Of a DNA stretch of 64,000 bases, positions 16,996-25,954 are shown piece by piece. A program made the translations under genes and the position numbers. Each line of letters begins with the position of its first letter. Position 1 is the stretch's first letter. The stretch lies in NCBI RefSeq assembly GCF_900142215.1, contig NZ_FRAC01000028.1, positions 27,397 to 91,396 of the forward strand, in the 5' to 3' direction. The DNA comes from Anaerocolumna jejuensis DSM 15929 (lineage in GTDB: Bacteria; Bacillota; Clostridia; Lachnospirales; Lachnospiraceae). The notes under the pieces were generated by a model, which was not told the origin of the DNA, did not search any database, and saw nothing but the letters and a program-made list of their open reading frames with translations.

Positions 16996-19113
16996 ATGGG
17001 GTTGACTTATCAATCCACACAAAATAATGCAATGACAGACCTTTACCGTATTGAACGGGAGGAAGGACAGCATGTCATTGCATTGGCCGGAAATCCGAAT
17101 ACAGGAAAAAGTACCGTTTTTAATGCACTTACAGGCCTTCACCAGCATACCGGTAACTGGCCCGGAAAGACAGTGGTGAATGCCAGAGGGGAATTTACAC
17201 AGGATGGAAAAGAAAATATTCTGGTAGATTTACCGGGGACCTATTCCCTCTTTGCTTCCTCCGTGGAAGAAGAGGTAGCCAGGGACTTCATTTGTTTCGG
17301 AAATGCCGATGCCGTTATTGTGGTAACAGATGCCACCTGCCTGGAACGCAATTTAAACCTTGCCTTTCAGGTAATGGAGCTGACCGATAAGATGGTACTT
17401 TGCATTAACCTCATTGACGAGGCCAGAAAGAAAAAAATACAAATCGACGCCGAGGGCATTGAGAAGGAGCTTGGAGTGCCGGTGGTTCTCTGTGCTGCCA
17501 GAAGCGGTATCGGAATTGATAAATTAAAGGAGACTGCCGTTAAGGTTGCTGCCGGTGAAATAATACCTGCGCCGAAGCACGTGAAGTATGAGGAAGCCGT
17601 TGAGGAGGTTATTGACCGGCTGCTGCCTGCCATGAAAGAGGGGGAAAGTGCGGTTCCCAAAAGATGGCTGGCACTTCGGCTGCTGGATGGGGATGATAAG
17701 CTTCTGAGTGCCATGTCCTCCCATATGGGCGGACTTCTCCCAGAGGATATAAGCTATACAGATATGGGGGAAGGGCTGCCGGATAAAAGGGCTTTAAGAG
17801 ACCAAATATCTGAGACTATCTACGGCAGAATAGAAGAGATCAAGAAAAAATACATCCGGGAAGAAGGGCAGGTGAATGAAAGGGATAAGAAAATCGATAA
17901 TATTATTACCTCCAGGCGGTTTGGAATACCTATTATGCTGCTGACTTTGGCGGTGGTATTCTGGATTACGATTACAGGTGCCAACATACCCTCTTCTTTA
18001 CTGGCAGACTTTTTATTTGCCATAGAGGATAGGCTCACAGCCCTTTTTCAATATTTCCATGCACCGGTATGGCTTCACGGAGTACTGATCCTGGGGCTTT
18101 ACCGGACCCTGGCCTGGGTGGTATCCGTAATGCTTCCCCCTATGGCCATCTTCTTCCCCCTCTTTACCCTGCTGGAGGATCTGGGCTTTCTTCCCCGGGT
18201 CGCCTTTAATATGGATCATCTCTTTAAGAAGGCCTGCGCCCACGGAAAACAATGCCTGACAATGATTATGGGCTTTGGCTGTAATGCCGCGGGTATTATT
18301 TCCTGCCGTATAATCGAGTCCCCCAGAGAAAGAATGATAGCCATACTTACCAATAATTTTGTTCCCTGTAACGGCAGATTTCCAACCTTGATAGCTATTT
18401 CAAGCGTTTTCCTGATTTCCTTTGGAGGAAACCGGCTGGGAATATTGCCTGCCCTGGCGGTAACTGCTATGATAGTGATTGGAATTGGAGTAACTCTTCT
18501 GGTTTCCTTCCTGCTATCCAAAACCGTTTTAAAAGGAATCCCGTCAACCTTCACCCTTGAGCTTCCGCCCTACAGGGTGCCCAAGATAGGCAGGGTCCTT
18601 TATACCTCCATGATTGACAGGTCGGTGTTTGTATTAAAGCGGGCTGTAACGGTAGCCGCTCCTGCGGGAGCCCTTATCTGGGTCCTGGCAAATATTCATA
18701 TAGGCAATGCAAGCATACTGGGGCATATGGTGGACTTCTTCGATCCCTTTGGCAGGCTCATCGGCCTTGACGGATATATTTTAATGGCCTTTATTCTTGG
18801 GCTGCCGGCCAATGAAATTGTTCTTCCCATTCTGTTAATGGCCTATATGGCAACGGGCTCCATGGCGGAGTATGACAGTCTGGAATCCCTTCGCACCATC
18901 CTGGTAAACCACAATTGGACCTACCTTACCGCTCTTAATACCATGCTCTTTAGTCTGCTTCACTGGCCCTGTGCCACAACACTGTTAACGATAAAGAAGG
19001 AGACCGGCAGTGTGAAATGGACCGTTGTTTCGGCTCTGCTGCCCACGGCAATTGCAATTCTCGTATGCCTTATCACAACGGGTATATACCGCATTGCCGG
19101 GATGCTGTTCTGA
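16996..19113 (+). CDS. feoB: Ferrous iron transporter FeoB
   Basis: 705 residues. The N-terminal G-protein domain has GNPNTGKST (about residues 33-41), the DLPGTYS switch and NLID for base recognition, with a helical spacer to about residue 295. The membrane part carries two Gate-type repeats (FFPLFTLLEDLGFLPRVAF; MGFGCNAAGI). It imports Fe(II) under anaerobic conditions. AAGGAGG lies seven bases before the ATG. A terminator follows, so feoAB is a two-gene unit. Confidence 0.96.
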   Translation: MGLTYQSTQNNAMTDLYRIEREEGQHVIALAGNPNTGKSTVFNALTGLHQHTGNWPGKTVVNARGEFTQDGKENILVDLPGTYSLFASSVEEEVARDFICFGNADAVIVVTDATCLERNLNLAFQVMELTDKMVLCINLIDEARKKKIQIDAEGIEKELGVPVVLCAARSGIGIDKLKETAVKVAAGEIIPAPKHVKYEEAVEEVIDRLLPAMKEGESAVPKRWLALRLLDGDDKLLSAMSSHMGGLLPEDISYTDMGEGLPDKRALRDQISETIYGRIEEIKKKYIREEGQVNERDKKIDNIITSRRFGIPIMLLTLAVVFWITITGANIPSSLLADFLFAIEDRLTALFQYFHAPVWLHGVLILGLYRTLAWVVSVMLPPMAIFFPLFTLLEDLGFLPRVAFNMDHLFKKACAHGKQCLTMIMGFGCNAAGIISCRIIESPRERMIAILTNNFVPCNGRFPTLIAISSVFLISFGGNRLGILPALAVTAMIVIGIGVTLLVSFLLSKTVLKGIPSTFTLELPPYRVPKIGRVLYTSMIDRSVFVLKRAVTVAAPAGALIWVLANIHIGNASILGHMVDFFDPFGRLIGLDGYILMAFILGLPANEIVLPILLMAYMATGSMAEYDSLESLRTILVNHNWTYLTALNTMLFSLLHWPCATTLLTIKKETGSVKWTVVSALLPTAIAILVCLITTGIYRIAGMLF

Positions 19114-19160
19114 TTTCAGGATGCATTTCCTGATTTTTGGTTGAAAATAATTCTCAGGTT

Positions 19161-19189
19161 AAGCACCTTCTGTTTTTTGGAAGGCGCTT
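19161..19189 (+). terminator. Terminator after feoB
   Basis: AAGCACCTTC pairs with GAAGGCGCTT (one mismatch) and is followed by TTCTTTT. Confidence 0.75.
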
Positions 19190-19242
19190 TTCTTTTGCGC
19201 AGTGAGAAAGAAATAGATAAGTCTATTATTGAAAAATTACAG

Positions 19243-19270
19243 TTGACATTTGGAAATTATTGTGTATAAT
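19243..19270 (+). promoter_or_regulatory. Strong sigma-A-type promoter upstream of the C-S lyase operon
   Basis: TTGACA (19243-19248) and TATAAT (19265-19270) are both consensus, spaced by 16 bases. Transcription would start near 19277, about 145 bases before the lyase start codon, and must cross the hairpin at 19328-19380. Confidence 0.75.
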
Positions 19271-19327
19271 AAAATCCATATTAAACATATATGAATATAA
19301 TATTATATAAAACACAGTACTGACTGT

Positions 19328-19380
19328 AAAAAGCAGAGGTTAAGGAGATTGGCATTAGCTGATCACAACCTCTGCTTTTT
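19328..19380 (+). terminator. Intrinsic terminator in the leader of the C-S lyase operon (possible attenuator)
   Basis: AAAAAGCAGAGGTT pairs perfectly with AACCTCTGCTTTTT (14 bp, 25-base loop), followed by ATTTT. It lies between a consensus promoter and the lyase gene in the same direction. It should therefore either attenuate the operon or end a small RNA of about 105 bases. No known riboswitch or T-box was recognised. Confidence 0.7.
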
Positions 19381-19422
19381 ATTTTCAGGAAAATTTTTAA
19401 CAGGCAGAAAGGCGGAAGAAGG

Positions 19423-20604
19423 ATGGGATTATACGATTTTGAGAAAAAGCTGGACAGAAAAGATACCAATTCCGTTAAATGGAGCTTCATCGGAGAATAT
19501 ACCGGGGTAAAGGATGCCCTTCCCCTTTGGGTTGCGGATATGGATTTTGAAACGGTTCCGGAGATTAAGGAGGAACTTTCCCGGCGGGCAGAGCACGGAA
19601 TCTATGGATACACCGCCAGAACGGACAGCTATTACCGGGAATTAATCAATTGGCTGGAAAGACGGCAGGGCTTTCAGGTAAAACAGGAATGGATTACCCA
19701 CAGCAGCGGAGTGGTAAATGCCATTTATAACAGCATTTATGCTCTCAGTGATGAAGAAGATGGCGTTATTATACAGCCTCCCGTTTATCATCCTTTTGCC
19801 AGAGCGGTAACGCTGACAAGGAGAAAGCTGCTGCTCAATCCTCTTGTTTTAAAAGGCGGAAGATATGGGATGGATTATGAGGGGCTGGAAAAGATCTTAA
19901 AGGCAGGAGGTGCCAGGCTTCTTATCCTATGCAGTCCCCACAATCCGGTAGGCAGAGTTTTTACGGCGGAGGAGCTGGCACTTTTAGGGAAGCTTTGTAT
20001 CCATTATGGAGTAACAGTCATATCCGATGAAATCCATTCGGATTTTATCTACGGGGGTCATACCTTTGTACCTTTTGCTTCTGTTTCAGAGGAACTGGAG
20101 CAAAACAGCATTATTTGTACGGCACCAAGTAAGACCTTTAACCTGGCGGGTCTTTCCACCTCCAATATCATCATACCTAATAAAGCATTAAAGAGCCGCT
20201 ATGACAGCTATTGTGAAGCCAGAGGGCTTAAATCCTACAATATTTTCGGTGCCCTTGCAGCGGAGACTGCTTACCGTTACGGAGAAGCCTGGCTGGAAGA
20301 GCTGCTGGGGTATCTGGAAGAGAACAGGAATTTTGCTGTTACATATTTTAAGACCTATCTGCCGGAAATAAAGGTAATCCTGCCGGAGGGAACTTACTTT
20401 TTATGGGTGGATTTCCGGAATTTGAATTACAACAAGGAAGAGCTGGAGGAATTTTTAATAAAAGACGCAAGGCTTTGGCTGAATCAGGGATATATTTTCG
20501 GAAAAGAAGGCGAGGGGTATGCCAGAATAAATCTGGCCTGTCAGAAGAGTACCCTGGAGGAAGCGCTGAACAGACTTCTTAAGGCAATCAGGAAGGCGGC
20601 CTGA
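19423..20604 (+). CDS. PatB/MalY-type PLP-dependent C-S lyase
   Basis: 393-residue fold-type I aminotransferase-like enzyme. CSPHNPVGRVF binds cofactor, SDEIHSDFIY is the conserved acidic motif, and the Schiff-base lysine lies in APSKTFNLAGL. The MalY/PatB group cleaves cystathionine or other cysteine S-conjugates to give thiol, pyruvate and ammonia. It begins an operon with a cystine-like ABC importer, which supports a sulfur amino acid role. AAAGGCGGAAGAAGG precedes the ATG. Confidence 0.9.
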   Translation: MGLYDFEKKLDRKDTNSVKWSFIGEYTGVKDALPLWVADMDFETVPEIKEELSRRAEHGIYGYTARTDSYYRELINWLERRQGFQVKQEWITHSSGVVNAIYNSIYALSDEEDGVIIQPPVYHPFARAVTLTRRKLLLNPLVLKGGRYGMDYEGLEKILKAGGARLLILCSPHNPVGRVFTAEELALLGKLCIHYGVTVISDEIHSDFIYGGHTFVPFASVSEELEQNSIICTAPSKTFNLAGLSTSNIIIPNKALKSRYDSYCEARGLKSYNIFGALAAETAYRYGEAWLEELLGYLEENRNFAVTYFKTYLPEIKVILPEGTYFLWVDFRNLNYNKEELEEFLIKDARLWLNQGYIFGKEGEGYARINLACQKSTLEEALNRLLKAIRKAA

Positions 20605-20727
20605 CCGGGTGTTTAAGGAAGTTTAAGGAGAAACGGATGCCGAATAAGGATTCTTTCACACCGTTCAATTTATGGCAGTATCCCAGAGGGCCTGCCGGTA
20701 AAGCCTGTGATAGGCAAGGGGGTAAAT

Positions 20728-21561
20728 ATGAAAGAAGGAAAGAAACTCTTAATTACAACAGGTTTGCTGTTAACCATTATGTTAACAGTAGCCTGTGGAA
20801 AAAAGGAACAGGCCGAGGAGACATCTTCGGGCAACAATCCGGATGCGAAGACCATTGTGGTAGGAACAGGCTCTTCCTATGAGCCCTACTGCTATCTGGA
20901 CGAGAATGGGAAGCTTACCGGATATGAAATAGCGGTGTTAAATGCAGTGGACGAATTACTGCCCCAATACAAGTTTGATATTCAGATATTTGAATTCAAG
21001 AACATTGCCGTGGGGATTGATGCGGGACAGATAGACCTTGGAGCCCATCAGTTTGAGGAAAATGATGAAAGAAAGGAGAAATATCTCTTTTCAGAAGAAG
21101 CCTATACCACCTATGATAACTATGTAACAGTAGCCATTGACAGAAATGATATTAACGGAATCGATGACCTGGCCGGAAAGAAGGTCAAGGCCTCTACAGG
21201 GGGCAATAACGTAGCCTACAATCTGGAGAAATACAATGAAAAGCATCCGGATGCACCCCTTGATATTATCTATTCCTCTGAAACAACAGAGCAGCTGATC
21301 AGCAACCTGGAGAATGGGACCTATGACGGGACTGTCCTGTTGGACAGGAATGTGGAAAGATATAACGAGCAGTACGGTAAAAGGTTAAAGATTGTCGGGA
21401 AACCTTTTACCAATTCCAATACATACTATCTGTATCCAAAAGGAGCAGCAGAATTACAGAAGGCAGTGGACGGGGCTTTAAGAAAATTAAAGAAGGACGG
21501 CACCCTGGCTGAGCTGTCCATCAAATATATTGGCAAAGACTACACGCCCAAGGATGAATAA
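20728..21561 (+). CDS. Polar amino acid (cystine-like) ABC substrate-binding lipoprotein
   Basis: 277 residues from ATG 20728, chosen because AAGGGGG lies six bases upstream. The signal ends in TVAC with lipid-attachment Cys23. It is a family 3 solute-binding protein (GSSYEPYCYLDENGKLTGYEIAVLNAVDE; DLGAHQFEENDERKEKYLFS), like TcyA/TcyJ cystine-binding proteins. It forms an operon with two permeases and an ATPase, after a C-S lyase. Confidence 0.9.
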   Translation: MKEGKKLLITTGLLLTIMLTVACGKKEQAEETSSGNNPDAKTIVVGTGSSYEPYCYLDENGKLTGYEIAVLNAVDELLPQYKFDIQIFEFKNIAVGIDAGQIDLGAHQFEENDERKEKYLFSEEAYTTYDNYVTVAIDRNDINGIDDLAGKKVKASTGGNNVAYNLEKYNEKHPDAPLDIIYSSETTEQLISNLENGTYDGTVLLDRNVERYNEQYGKRLKIVGKPFTNSNTYYLYPKGAAELQKAVDGALRKLKKDGTLAELSIKYIGKDYTPKDE

Positions 21562-21579
21562 GAGAAAGGAAGTATCTTT

Positions 21580-22266
21580 ATGGGGCCTTTTTTCTCCAGA
21601 GTATTTGAATATTTCCCCATTGTTTTGAGGGGATTTCCGGTAACGGTCAGGATTGTCCTTACGGCAACGTTGGCGGGGCTGATTTTAGGGACTGTATTAG
21701 CTTTTATCCGGATATACAAAATCCCTGTTTTTAATCAGGCAGTATTGCTTTATATTTCCTTTGTAAGAGGTACGCCCCAACTGGTGCAGCTGTTTATTGT
21801 CCTGTATGGGCTTCCTCTTCTGGTAGTAAAAACAACGGGGATCAATATTAGCAGATGGGATAAAATGTTTTTTGTATTGGTGACCTACTGTCTGAATGAA
21901 GCGGCATTTTTCTCCGAATCTATCAGGGCAGCCATTCAGGCAGTTCCCAGAGGTCAGACGGAAGCCGGATATTCCGTTGGACTAAACGGGAGGCAGACCT
22001 TTTTTCGAATTGTAATGCCTCAGGCAGCACGGATAGCACTGCCCGGTCTAGGCACCAGCTTTATTTACCTGTTTCAGGGGACCTCTCTTGCTTATTTAAT
22101 CGGTATTTTTGATATCATGGGGCAGGTAAATGCCATTGGAGCAAGAACCCAGCATTATATAGAGGGCTATGTGTGCGCGGGAATTATCTTTGTGACTATA
22201 AGCGTGATACTGGAGAAGGTTCTGTATCGGGTCAATCAAAAGCTTGCTTATGGCGGGGGAAAATAA
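21580..22266 (+). CDS. Amino acid ABC importer permease
   Basis: 228 residues of the HisM/TcyL type with about five membrane helices. The ATPase-docking loop is near residues 122-141 (VPRGQTEAGYSVGLNGRQTF). AGAAAGGAAG precedes the ATG. The gene starts 18 bases after the binding protein and 12 bases before the second permease. Confidence 0.92.
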   Translation: MGPFFSRVFEYFPIVLRGFPVTVRIVLTATLAGLILGTVLAFIRIYKIPVFNQAVLLYISFVRGTPQLVQLFIVLYGLPLLVVKTTGINISRWDKMFFVLVTYCLNEAAFFSESIRAAIQAVPRGQTEAGYSVGLNGRQTFFRIVMPQAARIALPGLGTSFIYLFQGTSLAYLIGIFDIMGQVNAIGARTQHYIEGYVCAGIIFVTISVILEKVLYRVNQKLAYGGGK

Positions 22267-22278
22267 GGAGGGAGCATT

Positions 22279-22989
22279 ATGAATATTCATCCCGGGGAAA
22301 TCTATAAAAGCTTTCTTTATGCCGCCAGGTTTATTCCTGTAACTTTGTACATAACCTTAGTTCCTTTGCTCTTGTGTATTGTAGTGGGAGGAATCATAGC
22401 CGTGCTTCGGGTATACCGCATTCCGGTGCTTTCATCTATATTGGATTTTCTGATAAGCATTCTAAAGGGGATACCGGCCGTATTGTTTCTGGTGGCAACA
22501 AGCCTTTTATTTGCCACCAGGTTTGATAACCTGGCGAAGCTGCTGCACCTTGGCATCCGTGCCAGGGATGTGGATGCGGTGTATCTTGCCATCTTCGTGC
22601 TTACAGTTACCAGCATCCCTTCCCTGTCGGAGTCCTTTCGGGGAGCGCTGCTGTCGGTGCCCAGGGGCCAGTATGAGGCCGGATATTCTGTGGGGATGAC
22701 CAAGGTTCAGACCTTCTTTCGAGTCATACTTCCCCAGGCCTTTTTCGTAATACTCCCTTCCCTGACCAACAATACCATAGGCTTGCTGAAAGGCTCGTCC
22801 CTGGTGTATATGATTGGGGTCACGGATATTCTGAACAGCGCACTAAAGCCGGCAAATGCTACCTATGCTTTCCTGGAATCCTATATTGCGGCGGCTATAA
22901 TTTACTGGATATTGTGTGCGGGCATTGAGCTTATTGGGAAGGGGCTGGAGGTGTATTTTGGGAAATATAAAAGGGGGGCGACTTTGTAG
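22279..22989 (+). CDS. Amino acid ABC importer permease
   Basis: 236 residues, partner of the preceding permease, with the same docking motif (VPRGQYEAGYSVGMTKVQTF) and the GTPQL-like region replaced by KGIPAVLF. AAGGAGGGAG lies before the ATG. Two different permeases indicate a heterodimeric channel. Confidence 0.92.
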   Translation: MNIHPGEIYKSFLYAARFIPVTLYITLVPLLLCIVVGGIIAVLRVYRIPVLSSILDFLISILKGIPAVLFLVATSLLFATRFDNLAKLLHLGIRARDVDAVYLAIFVLTVTSIPSLSESFRGALLSVPRGQYEAGYSVGMTKVQTFFRVILPQAFFVILPSLTNNTIGLLKGSSLVYMIGVTDILNSALKPANATYAFLESYIAAAIIYWILCAGIELIGKGLEVYFGKYKRGATL

Positions 22990-23176
22990 AGTAGAGGTAA
23001 TTAAGGAACTGGTTTATGATATTGCCGTAACAAGCTGAATAGTTTTGCAGATTGAATAGCATACAAACAGGATAGATTACAAGGATAATAATATTGCAAG
23101 AAGGATTTAGTAAGCAGGTCGGTTACTGGAAGCAAACAGATTAGGGTGTATTTATAAATAGGGAGGATAAGCAGAA

Positions 23177-23929
23177 ATGATTGAATTAAGGAATATTCAA
23201 AAAACCTTTGGCAGGAACCAGGTATTACGTGGAGTGAACTTTCGTGTGGAGCACGGGGATGTGGTAGTGGTCCTTGGTCCCAGCGGTTCGGGGAAGACTA
23301 CGCTGCTGCGCTGCATAAATTTTCTGGAAAAGGCAGAAGAAGGGTTTCTCCGCATAAATAATCAGGAGATTAATTTTAAGACAGCCTCCAGGAAGCAGAT
23401 ACTGGATATCAGAAAGCAGACGGCCTTTGTTTTTCAGAATTACAATCTGTTCCAGAACAAAACAGCACTGGAAAACGTAACGGAAGGTCTGATCATAGCA
23501 AGAAAAATCCCGAAGAAAGAAGCTGAAGAGAGGGCCAGAGAGGCATTGAAAAAGGTGGGGCTGACAGACAGGGAAGCCTACTATCCCCAGCAGCTCTCCG
23601 GGGGACAGCAGCAGAGGGTAGGAATTGCCAGAGCTATTGTTCTCAACCCGGAGGTCATATTATTTGACGAGCCCACCTCTGCACTGGACCCGGAATTAGT
23701 AGGAGAAACCCTGAAACTTATTCGAAAAATAGCTGCTGAGGGAATTACCATGATAGTCGTTACCCATGAAATAGCCTTTGCTTCCGATGTTGCCAACAAA
23801 GTAGTATTCATGGATGGCGGCATGGTCGTTGAGGAGGGGAGGCCCCAGGAAATCTTCACGAATCCCAAAGAAGAGCGTACCAGGCAGTTCTTAAGGAGAA
23901 TACTGCCGGAAAATGATTATTCCATATAA
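23177..23929 (+). CDS. Amino acid ABC importer ATPase
   Basis: 250 residues with Walker A GPSGSGKTT, Q-loop QNYNLFQ, signature LSGGQQQRVGIARA, Walker B VILFDEP and switch His in VVTHE. This is the GlnQ/TcyN type. The gap of 187 bases after the permease shows no terminator, and AGGGAGG precedes the ATG, so it likely belongs to the same operon. Confidence 0.93.
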   Translation: MIELRNIQKTFGRNQVLRGVNFRVEHGDVVVVLGPSGSGKTTLLRCINFLEKAEEGFLRINNQEINFKTASRKQILDIRKQTAFVFQNYNLFQNKTALENVTEGLIIARKIPKKEAEERAREALKKVGLTDREAYYPQQLSGGQQQRVGIARAIVLNPEVILFDEPTSALDPELVGETLKLIRKIAAEGITMIVVTHEIAFASDVANKVVFMDGGMVVEEGRPQEIFTNPKEERTRQFLRRILPENDYSI

Positions 23930-23947
23930 AGGCTATGGTAAATGCTC

Positions 23948-24415
23948 CTAGCGCTGCCGATTACGGTATTGCCTGAATTTATCATTCATTTCCGTATTAT
24001 TCTCAAAGAAATCCAGCAGATCCTGGATTCCGCACAGTATTTCCTCATTCATGGTATGCTCTATTTTCTCGGTTTCTTCTAACAGGCCATTCTTAATATC
24101 CAGGAATTTCAGAAAATTTTCCACCAGATTGTGCCTTGTCAAAAGGGCTTTTCCTTTTATAACTCCTCTTGGTTCCAGGGTAATGACGCCGTATTTTTCG
24201 TATTTGATAAGACTCAATTCTGCCAGCTTCTTTACCATACTTGTTACAGAGGGAGGCTGTACATTCAAAGCCTGTGCCAAATCTCCTGCTCTGGTATATC
24301 CGCTGTCCCTGGCCAGACGGTATATCATTTCCAGATAATCCTCAGCGGATGGGGATAAGTCTTCGTGCTCGCTTCTTAAGTATTCCCGAAAGGTGTAAAA
24401 TTCCTGGTCCGACAT
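23948..24415 (-). CDS. MntR/DtxR family metal-dependent repressor
   Basis: 155 residues with an N-terminal winged helix (SPSAEDYLEMIYRLARDSGY; VQPPSVTSMVKKLAEL). Metal ligands of Bacillus MntR can be lined up: Asp26 and Glu29 in EDYLE, His in TRHNLVENF, and Glu, Glu, His in TEKIEHTM. It senses Mn(II) or Fe(II) and represses uptake genes. It is convergent with the amino acid importer. Likely targets include feoAB 5-7 kb away, which is inference. The C-terminus has a short acidic and then basic tail. Confidence 0.88.
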   Translation of the reverse strand: MSDQEFYTFREYLRSEHEDLSPSAEDYLEMIYRLARDSGYTRAGDLAQALNVQPPSVTSMVKKLAELSLIKYEKYGVITLEPRGVIKGKALLTRHNLVENFLKFLDIKNGLLEETEKIEHTMNEEILCGIQDLLDFFENNTEMNDKFRQYRNRQR

Positions 24416-24647
24416 GACAGCACAATCCTTAAAGCTATTTGTTCATTATATGTGAGAAAGAGTGAAGAAAGAAGTACACTCATCGAAATAAGAAAATTCC
24501 TTAAATTTCAGATTGTAGGATGTAAAAAAAGAAGAAATATCAGTAAAAATATGACATTGAGGCTGCTATGGAGCAGGGATATAATGAAAGTCAAGGATTA
24601 TATTAGAAAATAACTTATTAATGGTGACATGAAAATACAGGAGAAGC

Positions 24648-25949
24648 ATGGTTATGAAAAATCTGAAAATTGCAGTTATTGGAGCCGGCAGTACCTATAC
24701 ACCGGAGCTTATGAATGGGTTTATAACAAGGAATAAGCACTTAAAGGTCGACAGTTTTTATATGATGGATATTGATAAAGAGAAAACGGAGATTGTAACA
24801 GGGCTTGGTAAAAGAATGCTTGAGGCCAATGGAATGAATTCAAGGGTCATCATTACCGACAAGGTCGAAGAGGCAGTGGAAGGTGCTGATTACGTTCTGG
24901 GACAAATCAGGGTTGGTAAGCTGGATGCCAGAATAAGGGATGAAAAGATTCCTTTGAAATATGACCTCCTTGGTCAGGAAACGACCGGTGCAGGCGGATT
25001 TATGAAAGCTCTGCGGACAATACCTGTTATGATGGACATTGCAAAGACAATAGAAAGGCTTTCGCCGAATGCGTGGTTCATAAACTTTTCAAATCCTTCC
25101 GGTATTATAGCGGAGGTCCTGCTGAATAATTCAGATGTAAAAATGCTGGGCCTTTGTAATGCTCCTATCAATATGCTCCGGCGTGCCAAGGAAATGCTTC
25201 CTGAAAACACAAAGAAATTTGATTACGATTTTGTAGGCTTAAACCACCTGTTCTGGCTGACGGCATTATATGCTGATGATAAGGAAATTCTGCAGAACTT
25301 ATTTTTGGGAGGCTATAAGAATAACAGTTTAAAGAATATACCCGAAGTTGTTTACGAGGAAGAATTACTGAAAGCAATAAAAGGCCTTCCGGTATCCTAT
25401 CTTAATTACTATTACTTCAGAGATAAAATGGTGAAAAAGTGCAAGGAAGCCGAAATGACCAGAGGAGAGGAATGTAAGCTGATAGAAGCTGAACTCCTGG
25501 AATTGTACAAGGATACCAACTTGAAGGAGAAACCCGCAGTATTGGATAAAAGAGGAGGAGCTCTTTACTCGGAGGCTGCGGTTTCAGTTGTGGATGCCAT
25601 AGAAAACGACAGAAATGAGGTCCATGTGGTTGATGTAAAAAACAACGGGGCATTGAGTTTTATGGATAAGGATGATGTAATTGAGGCCAAATGTATCATA
25701 AACAAAGACGGTGCAACCCCTCTGAAGCTGAATGATTTTAACAATGAGCATATTATCGGTTTAATGCAGGCTGTCAAAGCATTTGAAAAATTAACGGTGA
25801 AAGCGGGAATTGAGGGAGATTATAATGCAGCATTGGGAGCTTTACTGACACATCCTCTGATTGGAGATTACTATAAGGCAAAAAGTGTACTCGATGAGAT
25901 GCTGGAAGCCAATAAAGAATTTTTACCGCAGTTTTTCGGAGGGAAATAA
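24648..25949 (+). CDS. GH4 6-phospho-glycosidase
   Basis: 433 residues. The N-terminal NAD-binding site is IGAGSTYTPELMNGF. Metal and catalytic residues lie in NFSNPSGI, GLCNAP (Cys ligand) and GLNHLFW (His). Family GH4 hydrolyses 6-phosphoglycosides by an NAD- and Mn-dependent redox mechanism, and the CelF-like overall pattern suggests a 6-phospho-beta-glucosidase. The start with GGAG five bases upstream is 24648; ATG 24654 is possible. It is coupled to a sugar kinase gene six bases downstream. Confidence 0.9.
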   Translation: MVMKNLKIAVIGAGSTYTPELMNGFITRNKHLKVDSFYMMDIDKEKTEIVTGLGKRMLEANGMNSRVIITDKVEEAVEGADYVLGQIRVGKLDARIRDEKIPLKYDLLGQETTGAGGFMKALRTIPVMMDIAKTIERLSPNAWFINFSNPSGIIAEVLLNNSDVKMLGLCNAPINMLRRAKEMLPENTKKFDYDFVGLNHLFWLTALYADDKEILQNLFLGGYKNNSLKNIPEVVYEEELLKAIKGLPVSYLNYYYFRDKMVKKCKEAEMTRGEECKLIEAELLELYKDTNLKEKPAVLDKRGGALYSEAAVSVVDAIENDRNEVHVVDVKNNGALSFMDKDDVIEAKCIINKDGATPLKLNDFNNEHIIGLMQAVKAFEKLTVKAGIEGDYNAALGALLTHPLIGDYYKAKSVLDEMLEANKEFLPQFFGGK

Positions 25950-25954
25950 ACTAT

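Noticed and set aside
19290..19322. Leader peptide of 10 codons before the attenuator-like hairpin
   Set aside because: No ribosome site and no cysteine or methionine codons in a run, so it does not fit amino acid attenuation.
19277..19385. SAM-I riboswitch in the C-S lyase leader
   Set aside because: The leader is too short before the terminator and the conserved SAM-I core sequences are absent.
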